Source of the DNA: Mycobacterium marseillense
GTDB taxonomy: Bacteria > Actinomycetota > Actinomycetes > Mycobacteriales > Mycobacteriaceae
DNA: 64,000 nucleotides
Direction of reading: 5' to 3'
Assembly: GCF_010731675.1 (NCBI RefSeq)
Contig: NZ_AP022584.1
Coordinates: 5,423,850 to 5,487,849 of the forward strand
Shown piece by piece: positions 31,172 through 41,438 of this stretch. The stretch's first letter is position 1, and each line of letters begins with the position of its first letter. The translations under genes were made by a program, and so were the position numbers. The notes below the pieces were generated by a model that did no database searches, was not told the DNA's origin, and saw only the letters and a list, made by a program, of their open reading frames with translations.

Positions 31172-31803
31172 ACCCCGAAACCCAACCCCAGGCGCGCTAC
31201 ATCCTGCCGTCGTTCATCGAGCACTCCAGCTTTGGGATCAAAGAGTCCAATCCGTACAACAAGCTGTTCGAGGAACGCATCATCTTCCTCGGCGTGCAGG
31301 TGGACGACGCGTCGGCGAACGACATCATGGCGCAGCTGCTGGTGCTCGAGTCGCTGGACCCCGATCGCGACATCACCATGTACATCAACTCGCCCGGTGG
31401 CGGATTCACCTCGCTGATGGCGATTTACGACACCATGCAGTACGTCCGCGCCGACATCCAGACGGTCTGCCTCGGTCAGGCCGCGTCGGCCGCGGCGGTG
31501 CTGCTGGCCGCCGGGACGCCGGGCAAGCGGATGGCACTGCCCAACGCCCGGGTGCTCATCCACCAGCCGTCGCTGCAGGGTGTCATCCAGGGGCAGTTCT
31601 CCGATCTGGAGATCCAGGCCGCCGAGATCGAGCGGATGCGCACCCTGATGGAGACCACGCTGGCCCGCCACACCGGCAAGGACGCCGCGACGGTTCGCAA
31701 GGACACCGACCGGGACAAGATCCTGACCGCCGAAGAGGCCAAGGACTACGGGATCATCGACACCGTGCTGGAGTACCGGAAGCTTTCCGCCCAGTCCGCA
31801 TAG
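31168..31803 (+). CDS. clpP2: ATP-dependent Clp protease proteolytic subunit 2
   Basis: 211 residues. Catalytic Ser107 (GQAASAAAV), His132 ([10 protein letters not shown]) and Asp183 (KDTDRDKI). Start ATG overlaps the clpP1 stop (ATGA), giving coupled, equimolar synthesis of the two rings. The N-terminal [14 protein letters not shown] segment is characteristic of the ClpP2 paralogue, which carries the ATPase docking sites in mycobacteria. Confidence 0.96.
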   Translation: MNPETQPQARYILPSFIEHSSFGIKESNPYNKLFEERIIFLGVQVDDASANDIMAQLLVLESLDPDRDITMYINSPGGGFTSLMAIYDTMQYVRADIQTVCLGQAASAAAVLLAAGTPGKRMALPNARVLIHQPSLQGVIQGQFSDLEIQAAEIERMRTLMETTLARHTGKDAATVRKDTDRDKILTAEEAKDYGIIDTVLEYRKLSAQSA

Positions 31804-31814
31804 GCGATGCCGTC

Positions 31815-31874
31815 CGCGAGCGTAACCACACTGCGAAAACCTGGGCCGGAAATCGCAGCCCAGTTACGCTCGCG
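31815..31874. terminator. Long hairpin between convergent clpP2 and mmuM
   Basis: Perfect 12-bp inverted repeat CGCGAGCGTAAC (31815-31826) / GTTACGCTCGCG (31863-31874), with an inner CTGCGA / TCGCAG stem (31831-31836, 31853-31858). The right arm overlaps the last codons of mmuM. It resembles the element at 50395-50452, suggesting one dispersed palindromic family. It probably serves as a bidirectional terminator. Confidence 0.65.
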
Positions 31875-32772
31875 GGTTTGAAGCCGCCAGCTCTGCAATC
31901 TCGGCCGGGCCGACGCGGCAGCAGCCGCCGACGATGCGGGCCCCGGCCGCGATCCAGCGTGAGGCGAGGTCCGCGCTGAAACGAGAACGACCGATCCACT
32001 TGTGCCGCAAGGCATCCCAGCGTTCACCGCTGTTCGGGTAGACGATGACGGGCTTGCCGACGGCCGATGCCGCCGCGATCGCGGGCAACACATCGTCGGG
32101 TGCGCAGCAGTTGACTCCCACGGCCACGATCTCGTCGACACCGGCGGCCACCGCGAAGGCGTCGGTCAGCGGTTGGCCGGCACGGGTCCGGGCCCCATCG
32201 ATGGTGTAGCTCAGCCACGCCGGCATCCCGACCGAGCGCACCAGGCCGACCAACGCCTCGGCCTCGTCGGCGTCGGGCACGGTCTCGCAGGCGAGGACGT
32301 CGGCCCCGGCGTCCGCCAGGGTCTCCAGCCGGGGACGATGCCAGCGCGCCAATTCCGCGACCGACAGGCCGTAGCGTCCGCGGTACTCCGAGCCGTCCGC
32401 CAGTGCCGCGCCGTACGGTCCGACCGAGGCGGCGACGAGCAGGCCCTCGAGTTCGCCGGGGCCGGCCTCGTCCCGCGCGGCCTTCGCGAGTTCTACGCTG
32501 CGGCGCAACAGCACGTCGGTTTCGCGCCGGTCCAGTCCGCGCGCCGCAAAACCCTCGAAGGACGCCTGGTAACTGGCCGTCGTCGCGATCGTGGCCCCAG
32601 CGCGAAAGTAGGCGGCGTGGACGGCGACGATCTCGCGCGGGGCGTCCGCGAGCAGCCTGGCCGACCACAACCGGTCGGACAGGTCATGACCGCGCGCTTC
32701 GAGCTCGGTGGCCAAGCCTCCATCGAGCAGCACGGTTTCGCTGGGCCAGGTGAAGGCCACGGCCAACCCCAC
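31864..32772 (-). CDS. mmuM: Homocysteine S-methyltransferase MmuM
   Basis: 302 residues from the GTG at 32772 (an inner GTG at 32760 would give 298). It uses S-methylmethionine or a related donor to methylate homocysteine. The family zinc-binding cysteines are visible in GVNCCAP and GGCCRVGP. The N-terminal LLDGGLATELE strand and GATIATTASYQASF are typical. The outer start is favoured by TACAGT six bases upstream on the minus strand, a leaderless layout. It lies divergently from clpX. Confidence 0.88.
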   Translation of the reverse strand: MGLAVAFTWPSETVLLDGGLATELEARGHDLSDRLWSARLLADAPREIVAVHAAYFRAGATIATTASYQASFEGFAARGLDRRETDVLLRRSVELAKAARDEAGPGELEGLLVAASVGPYGAALADGSEYRGRYGLSVAELARWHRPRLETLADAGADVLACETVPDADEAEALVGLVRSVGMPAWLSYTIDGARTRAGQPLTDAFAVAAGVDEIVAVGVNCCAPDDVLPAIAAASAVGKPVIVYPNSGERWDALRHKWIGRSRFSADLASRWIAAGARIVGGCCRVGPAEIAELAASNPRA

Positions 32773-33112
32773 GTCGCCACTGTAGGGTGATTTCGTGGGG
32801 GTTCGCCCAGGCTCCGGGTGATCGTTCGGGTTGGGTCGGCACCTCCGCCGGAGGCGGGATCGGGCGGCCGCCAGACTCAGTCGCATTACAACCGCGACAC
32901 GCCAAAGACACGCAAAGCGCGTCTTTCGCGAGCGACGGGCACCGTCTGGCTATATCTTTCCTCCATACGGAAGCGGCATGAACTCCCGCAAATACCATCG
33001 GCGCGATTCGGCGTTTATGGTCGCGGCGGGCCCGATCAAGCGGGTAGCGTCGGTGAATACATGCGGGGACAGGGAAGACCAACGGCGAAGAGGAAGTAGG
33101 CGCTGAAGCACC
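32773..33112. promoter_or_regulatory. Divergent control region between mmuM and clpX
   Basis: 340 bases without a convincing gene. It holds the mmuM -10 (complement of 32779-32784) and an imperfect palindrome at 32904-32926, AAAGACACGC-AAA-GCGCGTCTTT (one mismatch), which could be a regulator site. A TAGCGT-like -10 lies about 70 bases before clpX. Small open frames here have no codon-use or start-site support. Confidence 0.45.
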
Positions 33113-34393
33113 ATGGCACGCATCGGAGACGGCGGGGACCTGCTGAAGTGCTCGTTCTGCGGGAAGAGCCAGAAGCAGGTAAAGAAACTCATTGCTGGCC
33201 CCGGTGTCTACATCTGCGATGAGTGCATCGACCTCTGCAACGAGATCATCGAAGAGGAACTCGCCGACGCCGACGACGTGAAGCTCGATGAGCTTCCCAA
33301 GCCGATCGAGATCCGGGAATTCCTCGAGGGCTACGTCATCGGTCAGGACACCGCCAAGCGGACGCTCGCGGTCGCGGTCTACAACCACTACAAGCGGATC
33401 CAGGCCGGCGAGAAGGGCCGCGACTCGCGGCACGAGCCGGTCGAGCTGACCAAGTCCAACATCTTGATGCTCGGGCCGACCGGGTGCGGTAAGACCTACC
33501 TGGCGCAGACGCTCGCCAAGATGCTCAACGTCCCGTTCGCCATCGCCGACGCCACCGCCCTGACCGAAGCCGGCTACGTCGGTGAGGACGTCGAAAACAT
33601 CCTGCTCAAGCTCATCCAGGCCGCCGACTACGACGTCAAGCGCGCGGAGACGGGCATCATCTACATCGACGAGGTCGACAAGATCGCCCGCAAGAGCGAG
33701 AACCCGTCGATCACCCGCGACGTCTCCGGGGAGGGCGTGCAGCAGGCCCTGCTGAAGATCCTGGAGGGCACCCAGGCGTCGGTGCCCCCGCAGGGCGGCC
33801 GCAAGCACCCGCACCAAGAGTTCATCCAGATCGACACCACCAACGTGCTGTTCATCGTCGCGGGGGCGTTCGCCGGCCTGGAGAAGATCATCTACGAGCG
33901 CGTCGGCAAGCGGGGCCTGGGCTTCGGCGCCGAGGTCCGCTCGAAGGCCGAGATCGACACCACCGACCACTTCGCCGAGGTCATGCCCGAGGACTTGATC
34001 AAGTTCGGCTTGATCCCCGAGTTCATCGGCCGGCTGCCGGTGGTCGCCTCGGTCACCAACCTGGACCGCGAGTCGCTGGTCAAGATCCTGTCCGAGCCGA
34101 AGAACGCGCTGGTCAAGCAGTACCTGCGGCTCTTCGAGATGGACGGCGTGGAACTCGAGTTCACCGACGACGCGTTGGAAGCGATCGCGGATCAGGCGAT
34201 CCACCGCGGCACCGGCGCGCGTGGCCTGCGCGCCATCATGGAAGAGGTCCTGCTGCCGGTGATGTACGACATCCCGAGCCGCGACGACGTCGCCAAGGTC
34301 GTGGTGACCAAGGAGACCGTGCAGGACAACGTGTTGCCGACGATCGTGCCGCGCAAGCCGTCGCGCACCGAGCGTCGCGACAAGAGCGCCTAA
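33113..34393 (+). CDS. clpX: ClpX, AAA+ unfoldase of ClpP1P2
   Basis: 426 residues. An N-terminal C4 zinc-binding domain (CSFCG and CDEC, residues about 14-39) recruits substrates and adaptors. The AAA+ module follows with Walker A GPTGCGKT (about 120), the pore loop GYVGED, Walker [13 protein letters not shown] and sensor-2 TGARGLRAI. The ClpP-binding loop is around [10 protein letters not shown]. It unfolds tagged proteins for the ClpP1P2 chamber encoded 1.3 kb upstream. Confidence 0.96.
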   Translation: MARIGDGGDLLKCSFCGKSQKQVKKLIAGPGVYICDECIDLCNEIIEEELADADDVKLDELPKPIEIREFLEGYVIGQDTAKRTLAVAVYNHYKRIQAGEKGRDSRHEPVELTKSNILMLGPTGCGKTYLAQTLAKMLNVPFAIADATALTEAGYVGEDVENILLKLIQAADYDVKRAETGIIYIDEVDKIARKSENPSITRDVSGEGVQQALLKILEGTQASVPPQGGRKHPHQEFIQIDTTNVLFIVAGAFAGLEKIIYERVGKRGLGFGAEVRSKAEIDTTDHFAEVMPEDLIKFGLIPEFIGRLPVVASVTNLDRESLVKILSEPKNALVKQYLRLFEMDGVELEFTDDALEAIADQAIHRGTGARGLRAIMEEVLLPVMYDIPSRDDVAKVVVTKETVQDNVLPTIVPRKPSRTERRDKSA

Positions 34394-34462
34394 CTAGATC
34401 CTGGCGCGCCCCACCACGTCCCGGGACAGCAGTGACGTCGCCCCTCGGCGTCTTGTGCACGC

Positions 34463-34618
34463 CTGGACCTGCTGAACTTCCTCCTCGCCGACGCTCGTGA
34501 CGGGCTCGGGTGGGCCGCTCTGGCGGGCGCCGGGTTCGTGTTGTATCTGGTGGCGATGCCGGAGACGGCGGCCAAACCCGGCGCCGAAAAGCGCGGCATC
34601 CGGAGACCGACACGGTAA
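34463..34618 (+). pseudogene. Remnant of a major-facilitator transporter gene (Rv2456c position)
   Basis: An open stretch without a start codon reads LDLLNFLLADARDGLG, a typical beginning of a 12-helix MFS transporter (first helix end and loop). It is joined directly to WAALAGAGFVLYLVAMPETA, a typical last helix, followed by a basic tail and TAA. About ten helices are missing, so this is an internal-deletion relic of about 50 codons. M. tuberculosis has, as I recall, an intact transporter gene (Rv2456c) between clpX and korA, exactly this place. Confidence 0.7.
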
Positions 34619-34879
34619 GAACGACGGTTGATAACGCGCAAGACGTGACCAACGCCACAGTTTGCTGAGCTACTCATCAGTAGACAGGGCTGACGTCGTC
34701 TTTTGGCTGTGAACGCGGCCGAGATGACGCCGCAGAGACGGCCATGGCGATCGAAAATCAGTGCCATAATTGGTACCGCCAGTGACATAAAACCGTGATG
34801 GCCGGAGACTCCCTTCGCCGACGCGTAATCTGAAGCTGCGCGAACTGTCTGTCCGGTGAACAAAGTGGAGGGCAAGAAC
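34619..34879 (+). promoter_or_regulatory. korA upstream region
   Basis: Less GC-rich than the flanks. A -10-like TAATCT lies at 34826-34831, predicting a start near 34838 and a leader of about 40 bases. GGAGGG at 34867-34872 is the ribosome site for the GTG at 34880. Nothing else recognisable. Confidence 0.4.
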
Positions 34880-36835
34880 GTGGATCCGAACGGCAGCGGA
34901 GCCGGATCAGACTCACAGAACGGGGCTGCCCAGAACGGATCTGCCCGTCAGCGCCTCGAACAGGTCGTCATTCGCTTCGCCGGTGACTCCGGAGACGGCA
35001 TGCAGCTCACCGGGGACCGGTTCACTTCCGAGGCAGCGCTTTTCGGGAACGACCTGGCGACCCAGCCGAACTATCCCGCCGAGATCCGCGCCCCCGCAGG
35101 CACGCTGCCCGGCGTCTCGTCCTTCCAGATTCAGATCGCCGACTACGACATCTTGACCGCCGGCGACCGGCCCGACGTGCTCGTCGCGATGAATCCGGCT
35201 GCACTCAAGGCCAATATCGGCGACCTGCCCCGCGGCGGCATGGTGATCGCGAACTCCGACGAGTTCACCAAGCGCAACCTGACCAAGGTGGGTTACGTCA
35301 CCAACCCGCTCGAGACCGACGAGTTGTCCGACTACGTCGTGCATTCCGTCGCGATGACCACGCTGACGCTCGGTGCCGTCGAGACCATCGGCGCGACGAA
35401 GAAGGATGGCCAGCGCGCCAAGAACATGTTCGCGCTGGGCCTGCTGTCGTGGATGTACGGGCGGCCGATCGAAACCAGCGAAAAGTTCATTCGGGAGAAG
35501 TTCGCCCGCAAGCCCGAGGTCGCCGAGACCAACGTGCTGGCGCTGAAAGCCGGCTGGAACTACGGCGAGACGACCGAGGCGTTCGGCACCACCTACGAGG
35601 TGTCCCGGGCGACCCTGCCGACCGGCGAATACCGCCAGATCTCGGGAAACACCGCACTGGCGTACGGCATCGTCGCCGCTGGCCAGCTCGCGGACATCCC
35701 GGTCCTGCTCGGCAGCTACCCGATCACGCCGGCCTCCGACATCCTGCACGAGCTGTCCAAGCACAAGAACTTCAACGTCCTGACCTTCCAGGCCGAGGAT
35801 GAAATCGGCGGCATCTGCGCGGCGATCGGCGCCTCCTACGGCGGCGCGCTGGGCGTGACCACCACGTCGGGGCCGGGCATTTCGCTCAAATCCGAGGCGC
35901 TCGGGCTGGCGGTGATGACCGAACTGCCGTTGCTCGTCGTCGACGTGCAGCGCGGCGGGCCCTCGACCGGGCTGCCCACCAAGACCGAACAGGCCGACCT
36001 GCTGCAGGCGTTGTACGGCCGCAACGGCGAGTCGCCGGTTGCGATCCTCGCGCCGCGGTCGCCGTCGGACTGCTTCGAAACCGCGCTCGAGGCGGCGCGC
36101 ATCGCGGTCTCGTACCACACGCCGGTGATCGTGTTGTCCGACGGCGCGATCGCCAACGGCTCGGAGCCGTGGCGCATTCCGGATGTCAGCACGCTGCCGC
36201 GCATCACGCACGCCTTCGCCAAGCCGGACGAACCGTTCCAGCCCTACGCCCGCGACCCCGAGACGCTGGCCCGGCAGTTCGCGGTGCCCGGCACCCCGGG
36301 ACTCGAGCACCGCATCGGCGGTCTGGAAGCGGCGAACGGCTCGGGCAACATCTCCTACGAGCCGGTCAACCACGACCTCATGGTCCGGTTGCGCCAGGCC
36401 AAGATCGACGGCATCTCCGTTCCCGATCTGGAGGTCGACGACCCGACCGGCGACGCCGAGCTGCTGCTGATCGGATGGGGCAGCTCGTATGGCCCGATCG
36501 GCGAGGCCTGCCGGCGGGCCCGGCGCAAGGGCATCAAGGTGGCGCACGCGCACTTGCGCTACCTCAACCCCTTCCCGGCCAACCTCGGCGAGGTGCTGCG
36601 GCGCTACCCGCAGGTGGTGGCGCCCGAAATGAACCTGGGCCAACTGGCATTCGTGCTGCGCGGCAAGTACCTGGTGGACGTGCAGTCGGTCAGCAAGGTG
36701 CAGGGTGTCGCGTTCCTGGCCGACGAGATCGGCCGCGTCATCCGCGCCGCGCTGGGCGGGACGTTGGCCGAAGTCGAGAACGACAAGACGATGGTCGCCA
36801 AGATGGCGGCGGCAACGGTTGGGGCCGGGGCATGA
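34880..36835 (+). CDS. korA: 2-oxoglutarate:ferredoxin oxidoreductase, alpha (gamma-alpha fused) subunit
   Basis: 651 residues. The N-terminal gamma domain (RFAGDSGDGMQLTGDRF, to about 190) is fused to the alpha/pyrimidine domain (GSYPITPASDILHELSKH near 280, where the oxoacid-oxidoreductase threonine pattern lies). With KorB it makes the CoA-dependent, thiamine-diphosphate enzyme converting 2-oxoglutarate to succinyl-CoA, a TCA route that bypasses the lipoate-dependent complex. GTG at 34880 is chosen over upstream GTGs because GGAGGG lies seven bases before it; the length then equals that of the M. tuberculosis protein closely. Confidence 0.93.
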   Translation: MDPNGSGAGSDSQNGAAQNGSARQRLEQVVIRFAGDSGDGMQLTGDRFTSEAALFGNDLATQPNYPAEIRAPAGTLPGVSSFQIQIADYDILTAGDRPDVLVAMNPAALKANIGDLPRGGMVIANSDEFTKRNLTKVGYVTNPLETDELSDYVVHSVAMTTLTLGAVETIGATKKDGQRAKNMFALGLLSWMYGRPIETSEKFIREKFARKPEVAETNVLALKAGWNYGETTEAFGTTYEVSRATLPTGEYRQISGNTALAYGIVAAGQLADIPVLLGSYPITPASDILHELSKHKNFNVLTFQAEDEIGGICAAIGASYGGALGVTTTSGPGISLKSEALGLAVMTELPLLVVDVQRGGPSTGLPTKTEQADLLQALYGRNGESPVAILAPRSPSDCFETALEAARIAVSYHTPVIVLSDGAIANGSEPWRIPDVSTLPRITHAFAKPDEPFQPYARDPETLARQFAVPGTPGLEHRIGGLEAANGSGNISYEPVNHDLMVRLRQAKIDGISVPDLEVDDPTGDAELLLIGWGSSYGPIGEACRRARRKGIKVAHAHLRYLNPFPANLGEVLRRYPQVVAPEMNLGQLAFVLRGKYLVDVQSVSKVQGVAFLADEIGRVIRAALGGTLAEVENDKTMVAKMAAATVGAGA

Positions 36836-36884
36836 TTCGCGCCGGCGCCAACGCAGAGCGAAGCGATGAGGAGGAGCGGCGCTC

Positions 36885-37985
36885 GTGACTGACCTGATCG
36901 GCAATTTGGCGGGCAAAGACCTCGGTGTGACCCCGAAGTTGACCAAGAACGACGGGGTCCCCACGTTGTCTGCCGAGGACCAGCCCCAGAAGTCCAAGGA
37001 TTTCACCAGCGACCAGGAGGTGCGTTGGTGCCCGGGTTGCGGTGACTACGTCATCCTCAACACCATCCGCAACTTCCTGCCGGACCTGGGGTTGCGGCGC
37101 GAGAACATCGTGTTCATCAGCGGCATCGGCTGCTCGAGCCGCTTCCCCTATTACCTCGAGACCTACGGATTCCACTCGATCCACGGCCGCGCGCCGGCCA
37201 TCGCCACCGGTTTGGCGCTGGCCCGTGAGGACCTGTCGGTATGGGTGGTCACGGGTGACGGCGACGCCCTGTCGATCGGGGGTAACCACCTGATCCACGC
37301 GCTGCGCCGTAATGTCAACATCACCATCCTGCTGTTCAACAACCGGATCTACGGGCTGACAAAGGGGCAGTACTCGCCCACCTCGGAGGTCGGCAAGGTC
37401 ACGAAGTCGACCCCGATGGGGTCGCTGGACCACCCGTTCAACCCGGTGTCGTTGGCTCTGGGCGCCGAGGCGACCTTCGTCGGCCGCGCGCTGGACTCCG
37501 ACCGCAACGGCCTGACCGAGGTGCTGCGCGCCGCCGCCGGGCACCGGGGCGCCGCCGTCGTCGAAATCCTGCAGGACTGCCCGATCTTCAACGACGGCTC
37601 GTTCGACGCGCTCCGCAAGGAGGGCGCCGAGGAGCGGGTCATCAACGTCCGTCACGGCGAACCAATTGTGTTCGGCGCCAACGGCGAATATTGCGTGGTG
37701 AAGTCCGGTTTCGGCCTGGAGGTGGCCAAGACCGCCGACGTGGCCGTCGACGAGATCGTGGTGCACGACGCGCACAGCGACAACTCGGCCTACGCCTTCG
37801 CCCTGTCGCGGCTGTCGGATCAGAACCTCGAGCACACGGTGCTGGGCATCTTCCGCAACATCAACCGGCCCACCTACGACGACGCGGCACGCTCGCAGAT
37901 TCAGGCGGCCCAGTCGGCGAAGCCGTTCGACTCCGCGGCGCTGCAATCGCTGTTGCGCGGCCGCGACACCTGGACCGTCGACTGA
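36885..37985 (+). CDS. korB: 2-oxoglutarate:ferredoxin oxidoreductase, beta subunit
   Basis: 366 residues. [11 protein letters not shown] (about residues 47-57) begins the beta subunit fold; CSSRFP contributes another cluster-type cysteine. The thiamine-diphosphate motif is [12 protein letters not shown] ... [15 protein letters not shown] start preceded by GAGGAGG in the 49-base gap after korA. It is co-transcribed with korA and mobA. Confidence 0.94.
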   Translation: MTDLIGNLAGKDLGVTPKLTKNDGVPTLSAEDQPQKSKDFTSDQEVRWCPGCGDYVILNTIRNFLPDLGLRRENIVFISGIGCSSRFPYYLETYGFHSIHGRAPAIATGLALAREDLSVWVVTGDGDALSIGGNHLIHALRRNVNITILLFNNRIYGLTKGQYSPTSEVGKVTKSTPMGSLDHPFNPVSLALGAEATFVGRALDSDRNGLTEVLRAAAGHRGAAVVEILQDCPIFNDGSFDALRKEGAEERVINVRHGEPIVFGANGEYCVVKSGFGLEVAKTADVAVDEIVVHDAHSDNSAYAFALSRLSDQNLEHTVLGIFRNINRPTYDDAARSQIQAAQSAKPFDSAALQSLLRGRDTWTVD

Positions 37986-37986
37986 C

Positions 37987-38595
37987 GTGGCCGAGCAGGC
38001 GCCCGACCCCACAGTGTCACTGGCTGGAGTAGTGCTCGCCGGTGGCGAATCGCGGCGAATGGGCCGCGACAAGGCGACCTTGCCGGGTCCCGGCGGGGCC
38101 GCCACGCTGCTCGAGCACGTCGTCGGGGTGGTCTCCCAGCGCTGCGACCCGGTCTTCGTGATGGCCGCCCCGGGCCAACCGTTGCCCGAGGTGACGGCGA
38201 GTGTGCTGCGCGACGAGGTGCGCGGCCAGGGGCCACTGCCCGCGACCGGACGCGGCCTGCGTGCCGCGGCGGAAACCGGCGCCCGGTTCGCCTTCGTCTG
38301 CGCGGTCGACATGCCGCTGCTGTCAGCGGGTTTGATCGACGACCTGATTGGGCTGGCCACCGAGACCAACGCCGAAATCGTGCTGCCGTGGGACGGCCGC
38401 AGCCACTACCTCGCCGCGGTGTACCGCACCGATCTGGCTGAGCGGATCGACGGCCTGGTCGCCGCCGGTGCCCGTTCGATGCGCGCCCTGATCGACGCCT
38501 CCGACGCGCAACAGATCGTGCTGCCGGAATCGCGCTTCCTGGCCAACGTCAACTCCGAGAGCGACCTTCGCGCACTGGCGCAGCTTCAGGCCTGA
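37987..38595 (+). CDS. mobA: Molybdenum cofactor guanylyltransferase MobA
   Basis: 202 residues, GTG start one base after the korB stop. The nucleotidyltransferase signature [14 protein letters not shown] (about residues 17-30) binds [11 protein letters not shown] carries the metal-binding aspartate. It attaches GMP to molybdopterin to form the bis-MGD cofactor. There is no molybdoenzyme gene nearby; its association with korAB appears to be conserved in mycobacteria. Confidence 0.9.
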   Translation: MAEQAPDPTVSLAGVVLAGGESRRMGRDKATLPGPGGAATLLEHVVGVVSQRCDPVFVMAAPGQPLPEVTASVLRDEVRGQGPLPATGRGLRAAAETGARFAFVCAVDMPLLSAGLIDDLIGLATETNAEIVLPWDGRSHYLAAVYRTDLAERIDGLVAAGARSMRALIDASDAQQIVLPESRFLANVNSESDLRALAQLQA

Positions 38596-40008
<1,413 letters not shown>

Positions 40009-40044
40009 TCGACGGCTTCTGGCATACATATAAGCCATACGTAT

Positions 40045-40077
40045 AAGGAGTGCCGGGCCGCGTGCCCGGCACTCCTT
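40045..40077. terminator. Strong hairpin terminator downstream of rpfE
   Basis: A perfect 14-bp inverted repeat: AAGGAGTGCCGGGC (40045-40058), 5-base loop CGCGT, GCCCGGCACTCCTT (40064-40077). No run of T follows. It lies 36 bases after the rpfE stop and ends before the next gene's promoter. Confidence 0.85.
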
Positions 40078-40107
40078 GCTCCAGCCGTCGTCGCCCCCTG
40101 CGTCGGG

Positions 40108-40113
40108 TAGCGT
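40108..40113 (+). promoter_or_regulatory. -10 element (TAGCGT) for leaderless Rv2449c-like gene
   Basis: TANNNT hexamer seven bases before the GTG at 40121; no ribosome site. Confidence 0.45.
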
Positions 40114-40120
40114 CGGGCCC

Positions 40121-41380
40121 GTGACCGAAACGCCGCGCGAATTCGACATCGTGCTGTACGGGGCGACCGGCTTCGTCGGGAAGCTCACCGCCGAATACCT
40201 GGCCAGCTCGGCGCCGGACAAACGGATCGCCCTGGCCGGCCGGTCGCCAGATCGGCTGCGCGCCGTCCGTGACACCCTGGGCGACACCGCGCGGTCGTGG
40301 CCGGTCCTGAACGCGGATGCTTCGTCGCCCTCGACGCTGAACGAGATGGCGGCGCGCACCCAGGTCGTGATCACCACGGTCGGCCCCTACACCCGCTACG
40401 GGTTGCCGCTGGTGGCCGCCTGCGCCGCGGCGGGCACCGACTACGCCGACCTGACCGGGGAGGCGATGTTCGTCCGCGACAGCATCGACCAATTCCACAA
40501 GCAGGCCGCCGATACCGGCGCCCGCATTGTGCACGCGTGCGGATTCGATTCCGTCCCTTCGGACCTCAGCGTGTACGCGCTGTACCGCGCGGCCCGCGAC
40601 GACGGCGCCGGCGACCTCGTTGACACCGACCTCGTGGTCCGCTCCTTCTCCGGTGGGGTCTCCGGCGGCACCGTCGCGTCGATGCTGGAGGTGCTGGACA
40701 CCGCCTCGCGCGACCCCGAGGCCCGCCGCCAACTCGCCGACCCGTACACGCTCAGCAGCGACCGCGGCGCCGAACCCGACATCGGCCCGCAGCCCGATCT
40801 GCCCTTGCGACGGGGCCGTCGGATCGCGCCGGAACTGAGCGGGCTGTGGACCGCGGGCTTCCTGATGGCGCCCTACAACACCCGGATCGTGCGGCGCAGC
40901 AACGCATTGCTGGACTGGGCCTACGGCCGCCGGCTGCGCTACAGCGAAAGCATGAGCCTGGGCTCGTCGCCGATCGCGCCGGTGGCCTCCGCCGTCGTGG
41001 GCGGGGTGGGCGCCGCGACCTTCGGGCTGGGCAGCCGCTATTTCCGGCTGCTGCCGCGCGGGCTGGTGGAGCGCATCGTGCCCAAACCCGGCACCGGCCC
41101 GAGCCAGGCCGCCCGCGAACGCGGCTACTACCGGATTGAGACGTTCACCACCACAACCACCGGGGCGCGGTACGTGGCGCGCATGGAGCAGCGCGGCGAC
41201 CCCGGCTACAAGGCGACCTCGGTGCTGTTGGGGGAGTGCGGGATGGCCCTGGCGTTCGACCGCGACAAGCTTCCCGACCTGCACGGCGTCCTGACACCCG
41301 CGGCCGCGATGGGCGACGCGCTGCTCGACCGGTTCCCCGCCGCGGGTGTGTCCTTGCAGGTTGACCGGCTCGCGGGGTGA
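40121..41380 (+). CDS. Saccharopine-dehydrogenase-like / trans-acting enoyl reductase family protein (Rv2449c-like)
   Basis: 419 residues, the same length as the M. tuberculosis counterpart. An N-terminal Rossmann domain (DIVLYGATGFVGKLTAEYL, about residues 9-27) binds NADP. VVITTVGPYTRYGLPLVAAC and YADLTGE are characteristic of the saccharopine reductase-like family that includes the trans-acting enoyl reductase of phthiocerol/phenolphthiocerol synthesis (Rv2953). No polyketide genes are nearby, so the substrate is unknown; an enoyl-reduction role in lipid synthesis is an inference. Confidence 0.8.
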   Translation: MTETPREFDIVLYGATGFVGKLTAEYLASSAPDKRIALAGRSPDRLRAVRDTLGDTARSWPVLNADASSPSTLNEMAARTQVVITTVGPYTRYGLPLVAACAAAGTDYADLTGEAMFVRDSIDQFHKQAADTGARIVHACGFDSVPSDLSVYALYRAARDDGAGDLVDTDLVVRSFSGGVSGGTVASMLEVLDTASRDPEARRQLADPYTLSSDRGAEPDIGPQPDLPLRRGRRIAPELSGLWTAGFLMAPYNTRIVRRSNALLDWAYGRRLRYSESMSLGSSPIAPVASAVVGGVGAATFGLGSRYFRLLPRGLVERIVPKPGTGPSQAARERGYYRIETFTTTTTGARYVARMEQRGDPGYKATSVLLGECGMALAFDRDKLPDLHGVLTPAAAMGDALLDRFPAAGVSLQVDRLAG

Positions 41381-41426
41381 CCCGGCTCACGGTTCGGGCA
41401 CTTACACGAGGGTAAACGGCGCTCCC

Positions 41427-41432
41427 TAGAAT
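41427..41432 (+). promoter_or_regulatory. -10 element (TAGAAT) for leaderless valS operon
   Basis: A near-consensus -10 six bases before the valS GTG. It heads the valS-folC-DUF4233 operon; no T-box-like leader is possible if transcription starts at the GTG. Confidence 0.55.
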
Positions 41433-41438
41433 TGACGG

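Noticed and set aside
32831-33106. Overlapping 60-90 codon frames before clpX
   Set aside because: Arg/Ser-rich random composition in all frames; the region is better explained as a divergent promoter.
34913-37006. About 700-codon open frame antisense to korA/korB
   Set aside because: Mirror of two recognisable enzymes; no start-site signal and no family resemblance.
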